45,232 nucleotides of DNA, from the IMG/VR virus record IMGVR_UViG_3300021599_000692, positions 1-45,232 of that record. One strand, given 5' to 3'. The stretch is from a virus. The translations under genes and the position numbers were made by a program. The notes under the pieces are model-generated. The model had not been told where the DNA came from, did no database searches, and saw only the letters and a program-made list of their open reading frames with translations. Shown here piece by piece: positions 1-7,019 of the stretch (the first letter of the stretch is position 1; every line of letters begins with the position of its first letter).

Positions 1-662
1 TACTGATATCTGTAAGCAAAGAACAAGAACTTCTCCTTCATGTTGTTTGCCTCTGGATCAGTCTCGTCTACACTCAACTCAATGTGAGGAGAATACATTG
101 GCGGCTCAAGTATAACATCTATATCGTACTCTATCCTTGGGTCGTCTATAGAGTAACCACCAATACCATCAGGATCGGATATAACCCTTGATATGTTCAC
201 CCTTCTTGGAGGATTGTAGTCATCTGTCCAATACAAGAACGTATTACCGTCAGCACCAACGATATGATTGACACCAGTTATGGCGTACTCTTTTCTAAAG
301 TTAAGCGTTGACGTTGGGTTCTTTGTACACTGAAGAACTCTTCGCATCTCCTCCTCATTAGCGTCATACTCGTATATGCCATCGTATGAGTCTGAAGATA
401 TAAAGAAGTATATCTTGTTAGCCGCCTCGTAAACAACAGCACCTATACACCTTGAGTTGTCGTTTGGATACCCTGTCTTTGTGTCTAGGTTGTTAGGAAC
501 AGAAGTATTGCCTAACGAGTTCTGTGCCGCTCCAACGTTAGACCCTTCTGATGTTTCTACTGTAATGTTTAATGCGTCTCTGTATTGACCTTGAGGCACT
601 AAGCGCTCGTCAAGGTCTTTGTTCATAACGCCTTGTATAAATGTATTCTTTAGGTCAGCCAT
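1..662 (-). CDS. virion structural protein, C-terminus cut by window edge
   Basis: The first 220 codons are present and the frame is still open at base 3. The N-terminus (MADLKNTFIQGVMNKDLDER) is a pattern I recall from conserved structural proteins of aquatic Bacteroidota podovirus-like phages, lying downstream of neck proteins. It continues with a QGQYRDALNI stretch, a YDGIYEYD segment and an FFAYRY segment where homologues keep going, so the true protein is longer. The ATG shares one base with the preceding stop (TAATG), indicating translational coupling. Family membership is from recall; a role in the tail or neck is inferred from gene order. Confidence 0.72.
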   Translation of the reverse strand, partial: MADLKNTFIQGVMNKDLDERLVPQGQYRDALNITVETSEGSNVGAAQNSLGNTSVPNNLDTKTGYPNDNSRCIGAVVYEAANKIYFFISSDSYDGIYEYDANEEEMRRVLQCTKNPTSTLNFRKEYAITGVNHIVGADGNTFLYWTDDYNPPRRVNISRVISDPDGIGGYSIDDPRIEYDIDVILEPPMYSPHIELSVDETDPEANNMKEKFLFFAYRYQ

Positions 663-1540
663 TACTTAATTGTTTTGTCCTTACCTCGCATTACCATCAA
701 CAGTCTTCCTGCGGCTAAATTACTAAGAGATATCTTCAAGTTTCTTAGAAGTGAAGACTGCTCATTCTTAGCTCTTTTAACAAGGTACTCTTGAACACCT
801 GATTTGTTCTCAAGAAGACACCACTTTATGTATGCATATATCCACTTCTCAGCCATCTTATGCACATACGTCTCGGAGTCTCCTGCATATAGTCCGTCAG
901 AAATGTACTCCAGTACAACTCTTTGACCAGAAATATTGGAATCGAAATCAATTATTCCTGCCCTTTTGTTGATCCTGAACGATGGGGTAGAACGCGCTCT
1001 GTCCGTATCAAGTCCATAATAACCACCACGGGCATATCCGAATACCCATACACCATCAACACACCAACCGGCACAACCGTCATAGATACCAGGCCCGTAG
1101 TATATAGACTGGTTAAGACGACTGGTATCAAGCTGGGATGTAGTCGTAAGCACATTACCATTTATGTCGAATTGAAGGTTGCCATTAACGTCCTGATCGT
1201 ATGCTATAGCAGATATAGCCTGCAAGTTCTCATGCATGGTAAACAGTCTTCCTTCAATCTCAAGAGAGATACGAATGTAGTTTATGTAGTCATGAGGAAG
1301 TATCATCTTTAAGTCATCTTGAACGATGTACTCAAACACACGAGGCTCCCTTGCCGCGTCATAGTTGTATGTCTGTATAGCCTGCTTTGCGTAGAACAAA
1401 ACCTTGCCCCTCGTAGTCTTACCAACAAGCGTGTCGTTGCCAGTGTGTATAAGCATGAAGTTTGTCACAAGCTCAGAAAGCGATGTGTCTTGATACGATC
1501 CCCAGTTATCCGGATTACTATAATACGTTTGTTCTGTCAT
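662..1540 (-). CDS. probable neck / head-tail connector protein
   Basis: 292 residues, soluble, with no signal peptide or membrane segment. The N-terminal third has a VLFYAKQAIQTYNYDAAREP stretch, of a type recurring in connector or ring proteins of related podovirus-like phages. The middle is rich in Gly, Asp and Asn. It lies between another putative connector and the partial structural gene, and shares a base with the start of the latter. No catalytic motif is visible. A role as a portal-proximal ring or stopper is inferred from position and resemblance only. Confidence 0.65.
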   Translation of the reverse strand: MTEQTYYSNPDNWGSYQDTSLSELVTNFMLIHTGNDTLVGKTTRGKVLFYAKQAIQTYNYDAAREPRVFEYIVQDDLKMILPHDYINYIRISLEIEGRLFTMHENLQAISAIAYDQDVNGNLQFDINGNVLTTTSQLDTSRLNQSIYYGPGIYDGCAGWCVDGVWVFGYARGGYYGLDTDRARSTPSFRINKRAGIIDFDSNISGQRVVLEYISDGLYAGDSETYVHKMAEKWIYAYIKWCLLENKSGVQEYLVKRAKNEQSSLLRNLKISLSNLAAGRLLMVMRGKDKTIK

Positions 1541-1543
1541 TTA

Positions 1544-2287
1544 TTATGCCTTTTGTTGAGCATCCATTGCTTCGTCATTCTGCATCACTTGCACTACTTC
1601 AGCCTCCCTTATAGACACACCTGCATACTTGCAGATCAGCACAACGAGCCTAGGCAACTCAAGTAACGGTAGCTCAAAATCTTGAAAATCACTTTGAGAT
1701 TGATCAAAAAGAGCCTCTCCACTTGACAGCAACTGCCATGTCCACTTTGGATCTTTTGGATACCTTATGTATGTTATAGTAACGTTTGTCGTTATTGTCG
1801 TTGGATATACCTGAATTCCGGCATCACCAGATGATCCATTTTCATCAAGGACATATACAGGCCATTCTTCTGTTGGAGATATCTTATTTGAATTCAGTCT
1901 GTATCGTATCTTTGCTGAACTTTCTTTTTCGATATCTGTAATATCGTCATACGTCAATCGTATTATCTTATATGCCTTTTGTTCTGAAGGTTGACTTGGG
2001 TCATCTCCAGGCATATAAAATTTATTCTGAATGTTGTCGTATTGAAGCGCATTCTCTACTAAGAACCTATCAACTATTTCGTGCAATAACTCTGGAACAT
2101 CAGCGTAATCTGTTCCATACATACGCGCACTTTGCTTTGCCAAAGCTAGGCTGTAGTCGTACATGTACTTAGTAAATATGTCCAGCTGTGCTTGTCTTGA
2201 AAACAGATTGAATTCCTCTGGCGTGATATATCCTCTGTTTTCCTTACTGAGAATTGACAGTACTGTATTTCGGATGATGTTAATCAT
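1544..2287 (-). CDS. probable neck / structural protein
   Basis: 247 residues, beginning with a helix and an NRGYITPEEFNLFSRQAQLD segment that I recall from structural proteins next to connectors in uncultured marine phages. The rest looks like a mixed alpha/beta connector with no enzyme motif. It has its own promoter box (TATCTTTG, 2300-2293) only five bases before the ATG, so its mRNA may have almost no leader. It ends three bases before the next gene. Function is inferred from neighbours. Confidence 0.62.
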   Translation of the reverse strand: MINIIRNTVLSILSKENRGYITPEEFNLFSRQAQLDIFTKYMYDYSLALAKQSARMYGTDYADVPELLHEIVDRFLVENALQYDNIQNKFYMPGDDPSQPSEQKAYKIIRLTYDDITDIEKESSAKIRYRLNSNKISPTEEWPVYVLDENGSSGDAGIQVYPTTITTNVTITYIRYPKDPKWTWQLLSSGEALFDQSQSDFQDFELPLLELPRLVVLICKYAGVSIREAEVVQVMQNDEAMDAQQKA

Positions 2288-2292
2288 AATGC

Positions 2293-2300
2293 AAAGATAG
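2293..2300 (-). promoter_or_regulatory. promoter -7 box for the neck gene unit
   Basis: TATCTTTGCA on the minus strand matches the Bacteroidota TAnnTTTG box. It sits between the terminator of the gene at 2352-2666 and the ATG at 2287. The expected start of transcription falls at or within a few bases of the ATG. No good TTG element is visible upstream, because the terminator stem occupies that position. Confidence 0.6.
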
Positions 2301-2302
2301 TA

Positions 2303-2336
2303 AAAAAGGGCACTCGATATGAATGCCCTTTTAATA
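2303..2336 (-). terminator. rho-independent terminator after the gene at 2352-2666
   Basis: On the minus strand an AAAAGGGCA/TGCCCTTTT stem with an 11-base loop is followed by a run of T. The T-run leads directly into the next promoter box, so termination and re-initiation are separated by only a few bases. Confidence 0.75.
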
Positions 2337-2351
2337 CATTAGTACGTAATG

Positions 2352-2666
2352 TTAGTTCAATGCAACACTTGCAATTGTAGTGCCAGTAGGCAATGCAGGA
2401 ACAACAAATGAATCTGGATTACTAGCAGACTTATTTGCCTCCTCAATAGCAGCATAGATAGCATCTCTAAATGCTACTTGCGCTGCAGAAGTAGCAGTAG
2501 CAGAAGACGTAATACGAACGATATCTGTTCCAGCTGTAGCACCACCAGCAGCATACAATACATCTACCAATGTAGGGTTTGCTAATGTAGTTGCAACAAA
2601 CTGAATACTAGACGCGTTAAGTAGAGTAACGTTAGATCCTGCTGTTAGTTTTAAGAACTTCTCCAT
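2352..2666 (-). CDS. small Ala/Thr-rich virion-associated protein
   Basis: 104 residues, rich in Ala, Thr, Ser and Val, with no charged patches; the look is that of a beta-rich decoration or cement protein. It is a single-gene unit with its own promoter (2706-2699) and terminator (2336-2303), which suggests a need for high or separately controlled expression. No family recognised. It lies between neck genes and the capsid gene, so a virion role is a reasonable inference. Confidence 0.6.
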   Translation of the reverse strand: MEKFLKLTAGSNVTLLNASSIQFVATTLANPTLVDVLYAAGGATAGTDIVRITSSATATSAAQVAFRDAIYAAIEEANKSASNPDSFVVPALPTGTTIASVALN

Positions 2667-2698
2667 CTGTAAAAAAATAAGTGGGTTAATAATAGATG

Positions 2699-2706
2699 CA
2701 AAGATA
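2699..2706 (-). promoter_or_regulatory. promoter -7 box for the gene at 2352-2666
   Basis: TATCTTTGCA on the minus strand, 32 bases before the ATG at 2666. It lies immediately after the T-run of the preceding terminator, giving a leader of about 25 nt. Confidence 0.65.
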
Positions 2707-2708
2707 AT

Positions 2709-2732
2709 AAAAAAGCCGATATCTCTATCGGC
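2709..2732 (-). terminator. rho-independent terminator after the gene at 2742-3476
   Basis: A perfect 7-bp stem, GCCGATA/TATCGGC (2715-2721 with 2726-2732), has a 4-base loop and is followed on the minus strand by six T residues. Confidence 0.8.
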
Positions 2733-2741
2733 CTTATTTTA

Positions 2742-3476
2742 TCACTCTCCGTCGTATTGATTTCGGAGATACTTGAAGAACTCAAGTCCGTCATCTGACT
2801 GAAGCCATGCAGCAAATGCTGACTCAGTTTTTTCATTCAAAGGAACAGACATAAGTCTTTTCTTGTTGTCTTTTAGGTTGTAGTGTATGTCTCTACCTCC
2901 ATTTCTAACTGACACAAATCCATCACGAATTGCTCGTGTTGCAATATCATCAAGTTCAAGGTCTGGATCGTCGATGGCTTCCAAGAAGTCTTCAGGGTAT
3001 GATTTAGCGATCTGCATACATTCCCACTTGATTTCCTTAGCGTCCATCTTGTCTACGTTCTTGCTTGTAAACATACGGATAATAGATGCCATCTTCTCGA
3101 TAGACAGTTCACGAGCTGCTATCTGAGCGTCCAATATTAAATTCTCTATATTGATTCGTTCTTCTGCTTCTTTTACTGGATCGAATTCATAAAAGTCTCT
3201 ATCGTATCCAGGATGAATTCTCAAGAAGTTCAGCAAAACAGGATTAGACTCAGGAACATCTAACTCGCCATCTCTAAATATGATTGGCTCAGTTATTACC
3301 TCATTGTCTTGTTCGTCAACAAATGGTGACTCTTGATTTATTGCATACCTTAAGCTTCGGTTCTTCTTTTTTGTTTCATCAAAGTGAAGAAGTCTGCTTG
3401 ATGGTCTATCCTTCGATTGAAGGAGAAATGATACAGGTGTTTTTCTGCTTTTAAGCAGGAATTTGATTGTTTTCAT
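2742..3476 (-). CDS. conserved-looking protein of unknown function, capsid-adjacent
   Basis: 244 residues. The N-terminal 30 or so residues are basic (SRKTPVSF, KDRPSSRLLHF), followed by a hydrophilic, acidic, mostly helical body and a C-terminus ending FFKYLRNQYDGE. There is no membrane segment or catalytic signature. It follows the capsid gene and its terminator and ends at its own terminator. A capsid-associated or internal virion role is possible from position, but I do not recognise the family. Confidence 0.55.
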   Translation of the reverse strand: MKTIKFLLKSRKTPVSFLLQSKDRPSSRLLHFDETKKKNRSLRYAINQESPFVDEQDNEVITEPIIFRDGELDVPESNPVLLNFLRIHPGYDRDFYEFDPVKEAEERINIENLILDAQIAARELSIEKMASIIRMFTSKNVDKMDAKEIKWECMQIAKSYPEDFLEAIDDPDLELDDIATRAIRDGFVSVRNGGRDIHYNLKDNKKRLMSVPLNEKTESAFAAWLQSDDGLEFFKYLRNQYDGE

Positions 3477-3510
3477 GATTTGATATAATTTGAATTAAAA
3501 TAAAAAGAAA

Positions 3511-3534
3511 GGGGAGAGATGTGACTCCCTCCCC
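3511..3534 (-). terminator. terminator after the major capsid gene
   Basis: A GGGGAG/CTCCCC stem (3511-3516 with 3529-3534) lies between the capsid stop and the next gene. On the minus strand it is followed by a T-rich run (TTTCTTTTTATTTT). Confidence 0.7.
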
Positions 3535-3543
3535 AGTTTATTC

Positions 3544-4941
3544 TTACTTGAAGATGAAGAAGTTGTTAGCTCCCAATGTACAAAGCGCACGCTCTGACAA
3601 GAAGTTACAATACATCGCATCCACATCGCTATTTGTAGCACCACCAGCACCACCAGTGATCCAGTTCTTGTACTTACGGTTTTCAGTCTCAGAAGCACGG
3701 TAACGAACGTGAAGGAACGGACGAGCTACTCGTTTACCCATAACCTCATCGTATACGTTAGTAGTTCCAGCTGGAACAAGTACTCCGTTAACTTTACCAC
3801 CAACAAGACCTCCACGAGTAGTAGCATCGTTAAGGTATTTCCAGTCAGTCTTATAGAAGTCATAAGAACCACGACGGAATCCTGTGAATCCAAGGTTCAA
3901 TGCCATCTTCTCGTTGTTATCAAACAAACCGTAAGACGTACCACCAACTCCGTAAGAGTTCTGTGCAGCCAACATATCGTCGATAGCCAAAGAGAACGCA
4001 CGATTGATAAACAATGTGTTCTCAGCGATAGAACCTTGTCCGTCAAGTTGCTCAAGGATATCATCGAAGTCAGCAAGAGTAGATGGAGTACCACCTGACC
4101 ATACGTTACCACGATCTTCGATAGCTTCAAATAAACCTGTTGTACCCCATGTACCTGTAGCACCGAAATATGTATCAGCTCCAGAAGATGCGTCTGCATT
4201 TACATGCTCAATCATCATCATTTCAAGCTTGTCGTCAAAACGCTTACGCGTATCAGACTTAGACTTCAAATACCAAAGGTAAGAAAGACCCATATCAGTT
4301 TCAACTTCAATCCATCCGATTTGAGCCATGTCAGAACCAGAGATAGAGAAAGTATCCTTGATGATAACAGGCTTAACTTGAAATACTTCAGTTTCAGCCT
4401 CAAGAGATCCTTGCATTCCGCTTTCACCCTTCTTGAACTCAGAACCGTAAACAAACACCTTAATATCTGTAGTAGGGTTTGTGAATCCTACACCAACAGC
4501 AGCAGAGTAGTATGCTACAGTAAATTGAGTAGCATCACCGCCAGGAGCAATAGCAGTTACAATTGCTTTTTCAGCCTTGTTGTCTGAAGCAGAAGAAAGA
4601 AGAACTGTCTCATTCAAACGGAAGTTATGGTTTGAAGCTCCGATGTCGAAAGTCTGCGTTCCTGAAGATACAGCACCTGTTGTTGAAACGTTCTCATACT
4701 TAGTGTGAAGACGACCTTCTTCAGACCAACGAATAAGGTCAGAGTTAGAAGGAAGTTCAGCAGACATCTTAGAAAGGAATCCGCTAATAGTACGCTCTCC
4801 GTAGCGAGCAAATTCTTTCTCATCAAGATCAGGTAAATACTGATCGAGCAAGTCGAAAGTTGAGATGTAGTTAGACGACAACGTCGCCTTAACTGCACTT
4901 GGGGTTAGCGATACGCTACCCGATGTAATAGATCCAGCCAT
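3544..4941 (-). CDS. major capsid protein
   Basis: 465 residues, the usual size for a HK97-fold capsid protein without a separate protease domain. It directly follows the scaffold gene, the standard order of scaffold then capsid. The N-terminus (MAGSITSGSVSLTPSAVKAT) is short and polar. Around residues 175-250 lies an ETEVFQVKPVIIKDTF / KRFDDKLEMMMIEH region, and the C-terminus ends in CNFLSERALCTLGANNFFIF, in the style of related Bacteroidota phage capsids. It is followed by a strong terminator. The identification combines gene order, length and resemblance. Confidence 0.87.
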   Translation of the reverse strand: MAGSITSGSVSLTPSAVKATLSSNYISTFDLLDQYLPDLDEKEFARYGERTISGFLSKMSAELPSNSDLIRWSEEGRLHTKYENVSTTGAVSSGTQTFDIGASNHNFRLNETVLLSSASDNKAEKAIVTAIAPGGDATQFTVAYYSAAVGVGFTNPTTDIKVFVYGSEFKKGESGMQGSLEAETEVFQVKPVIIKDTFSISGSDMAQIGWIEVETDMGLSYLWYLKSKSDTRKRFDDKLEMMMIEHVNADASSGADTYFGATGTWGTTGLFEAIEDRGNVWSGGTPSTLADFDDILEQLDGQGSIAENTLFINRAFSLAIDDMLAAQNSYGVGGTSYGLFDNNEKMALNLGFTGFRRGSYDFYKTDWKYLNDATTRGGLVGGKVNGVLVPAGTTNVYDEVMGKRVARPFLHVRYRASETENRKYKNWITGGAGGATNSDVDAMYCNFLSERALCTLGANNFFIFK

Positions 4942-4966
4942 TTTGTTTTTGTTTTTGTTTTGTTAT

Positions 4967-6052
4967 TTACTTTCTTATCTTGAAGTCTGGCTGTCCGTCG
5001 TTTACGATCCTCATCTTAATGCCTCCGTCCTTAGCTACCTTTGGTGTCTCACGAACCATGTCGATGTTCTTAGACTCTTTCTCGAGCTGACCGATACCAT
5101 CAGCCTTTCCTTGCTCGTATGCGAAAGATGCTAACCTCTCTGCGTTCATTGCCACAGCAATAGCTTTATGGAATGCCTCTGCATCTTTAAGATACCCCTT
5201 GTCATCTAAGAACTGTCCGATGAATTTACTGACATCAGACTGGGCATCCTTTAGTGCATTAGCCTCTGCTGGCTTCCAACTAACGTCCTTGTCGCCAAGC
5301 TTGAACTTGAAACCTTCAAACTCACTTGAAAACAATTTGTCAGTCTGCTCTGCAAAGTATTGAGACCTCTTACGATTCTCTTGTTCGACTTCGCCAATCG
5401 ACTCCTTATATTGCTTGTAAGACTTATAGTTCTCTCGCTCGCTCTCCGGAACAAAGTTGTCTGCCGACGCGACAGGCATCTTGTACTGTTCTTTTTGAGA
5501 CTCGAAATGACCAACAGCCTTCTTAAGCTCTTCTCTCATCTTGAGACGTTTCTCTGCAATCTCGTCCTCGTCATCAATGTCCTCATCATACTTAAACTGC
5601 CTTAGCTTGTACTCAAGCTCTCGCTGTGTTAAGTCTGGGTCTTGTTGACGATAGAACTCACGCAACGTACTTTCAGGATCTTCTTTCGTCCAATCTTTCT
5701 GAAGCTTTATAAACTCCTCGATAGAACGACCTGTCTCCCTCTTGTACTTGTTGTATGCAAGAGCCTCTTCATCAATGTCTATCTGAGGCTCATTACGCTT
5801 CTGCATAAGAGCATCAAATTCATCGAGAGAGTTTATCTCAAGGTTCTTTTTTTCTTTAATATATGAAAGAACGTCTTCATCATTAAGAGCTAGTTTAACT
5901 GGCTCTTCATTTATAACTTCTGGCGTTTCTGCCTTTGGTTCTTCTTTAATCTCTTCTTGCGTCTCTTTAGCATGTTCTTCAAGCAACTGCTCTTCGATTT
6001 CTGCCTTAGACTTCGGCTCGTCGTTTACAAGCCTCATTCCTTTGATTTCCAT
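4967..6052 (-). CDS. scaffolding protein
   Basis: 361 residues, very rich in Glu, Lys and Asp and predicted to be nearly all helical, with long coiled-coil stretches and an acidic N-terminal third (EEQLLEEHAKETQEEIKEEP). The basic C-terminus ends DFKIRK. This composition, with a position 25 bp before the capsid gene and after the portal, is typical of an internal scaffold whose C-terminus contacts the capsid protein. No protease motif is visible. Expression probably starts at the promoter box at 6083-6076. Confidence 0.8.
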   Translation of the reverse strand: MEIKGMRLVNDEPKSKAEIEEQLLEEHAKETQEEIKEEPKAETPEVINEEPVKLALNDEDVLSYIKEKKNLEINSLDEFDALMQKRNEPQIDIDEEALAYNKYKRETGRSIEEFIKLQKDWTKEDPESTLREFYRQQDPDLTQRELEYKLRQFKYDEDIDDEDEIAEKRLKMREELKKAVGHFESQKEQYKMPVASADNFVPESERENYKSYKQYKESIGEVEQENRKRSQYFAEQTDKLFSSEFEGFKFKLGDKDVSWKPAEANALKDAQSDVSKFIGQFLDDKGYLKDAEAFHKAIAVAMNAERLASFAYEQGKADGIGQLEKESKNIDMVRETPKVAKDGGIKMRIVNDGQPDFKIRK

Positions 6053-6075
6053 ATTAGATTTGAATTAAATTGTTA

Positions 6076-6083
6076 CAAAATTA
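6076..6083 (-). promoter_or_regulatory. candidate promoter box for scaffold-capsid unit
   Basis: TAATTTTG on the minus strand lies 24 bases before the scaffold ATG at 6052, in a short AT-rich gap. It matches TAnnTTTG, but no clear -33 TTG is present at the right distance, so this is a moderate call. Confidence 0.45.
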
Positions 6084-6105
6084 ACAAAAAGTTTGATATG
6101 TCTAT

Positions 6106-6411
6106 TTACGAACCTTTTATCCACTTTTTGTTTTTAGGTTGAGCAGTCTTAGATGGACTCCACTTCACCTTATCAGCCCAATAAGCTGCAGACAGTTTGC
6201 CCTTTGAAATATTCTTTGCGTGCCTTGATTTAAAAGCTTCTCTCTGCCCAGCAGTTTGATTTGTCTTAACACCCTGCTGACCGAAACGGATAGTCTTAAC
6301 GGTATCTCCTTCCTTAGCCACAACTATATGTGACTTAGTAGGATGACTTGGTGTTTTCTTTGGTTTATTATATCCAGATACACCAGCTCTCTCTAGCCGT
6401 GAGTCTTTCAT
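6106..6411 (-). CDS. small basic phage protein, unknown function
   Basis: 101 residues, strongly basic, with the segments KSHIVVAKEGDTVKTIRFGQ and QTAGQREAFKSRHAKN. I recall near-identical small proteins between portal and scaffold in many aquatic phages, but no known function. The basic charge suggests nucleic-acid or capsid-interior binding. Its ATG overlaps the preceding stop by one base (TAATG), so it is translated in series with the gene at 6411-6626. Confidence 0.68.
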   Translation of the reverse strand: MKDSRLERAGVSGYNKPKKTPSHPTKSHIVVAKEGDTVKTIRFGQQGVKTNQTAGQREAFKSRHAKNISKGKLSAAYWADKVKWSPSKTAQPKNKKWIKGS

Positions 6412-6626
6412 TATAGCTTCTTTTTCTTATTCTTTATCCTCTTGGTTATAGGAATAGACATAGAAACACTGACTTCAGTGTCAGGACTAGACCCAGTTCC
6501 AGTGCTCTGACTTACATTCAAAGACACAGGTCCTTTTGATACTGAAGTTCCATAGCTCAAATCATATCCAGACTTCTGAACAACACCAGACGCAAATGGC
6601 TTTACTGTTACCTTATTCTTTCTCAT
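6411..6626 (-). CDS. small protein of unknown function
   Basis: 71 residues with basic termini (MRKNKVTVK, KRIKNKKKKL) around a Ser/Thr/Gly-rich core of alternating polar and hydrophobic residues that looks like beta structure. It is coupled to the next gene by a one-base overlap. No family recognised. Confidence 0.55.
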   Translation of the reverse strand: MRKNKVTVKPFASGVVQKSGYDLSYGTSVSKGPVSLNVSQSTGTGSSPDTEVSVSMSIPITKRIKNKKKKL

Positions 6627-6659
6627 TTCTTCTTTGCTGTTTTAATGGTTTAATTACGA

Positions 6660-6869
6660 TTATTTTTTCTTCTTAACCATTAGATTGATTTTACGGTTCT
6701 CAACTTTTGCAGCTCTACCTAAAATTCTATCAGCCTTCCTATCTCTACCTTCATCTACAGCTTTGCTCCCTCTATAGACAAGTTTATCCTCCTTTTTTTG
6801 TAGTCTTGCTACTCTAGCAGAACCTTTTGTTCCACCAACATCTTGATATTTTTTAGACATTTTTTTCAT
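6660..6869 (-). CDS. small highly basic protein
   Basis: 69 residues, roughly one third Lys or Arg, ending VKKKK. An alternative start three codons in (MSKKYQ) is equally possible. It belongs to the run of four tiny basic proteins between portal and scaffold. Function unknown; binding of packaged DNA or RNA is a guess from charge. Confidence 0.55.
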   Translation of the reverse strand: MKKMSKKYQDVGGTKGSARVARLQKKEDKLVYRGSKAVDEGRDRKADRILGRAAKVENRKINLMVKKKK

Positions 6870-6871
6870 AG

Positions 6872-7018
6872 TTATTTCTTTTTTGCTGTTTTAGCCGCCT
6901 TCTTAAATGCTTTTGCAGTAGGAGCACCTTTCTCTCCAGGCTTTCTCATAGTCTCACCAGATCCGGCCTTTATTCTTTCCCTCTTTGCGTGTATATTCGC
7001 GTACAGTCCTTTTTTCAT
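6872..7018 (-). CDS. 48-residue basic protein
   Basis: I place the start at 7018 (MKKGLYANIHAKRERIKAGS) because it lies one base after the portal stop, and a longer reading would overlap the portal. The sequence is Lys-rich and ends AKTAKKK. The opening MKKGLYANI is a pattern I recall from tiny proteins beside portals in marine phages. Function unknown. Confidence 0.6.
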   Translation of the reverse strand: MKKGLYANIHAKRERIKAGSGETMRKPGEKGAPTAKAFKKAAKTAKKK

Positions 7019-7019
7019 A

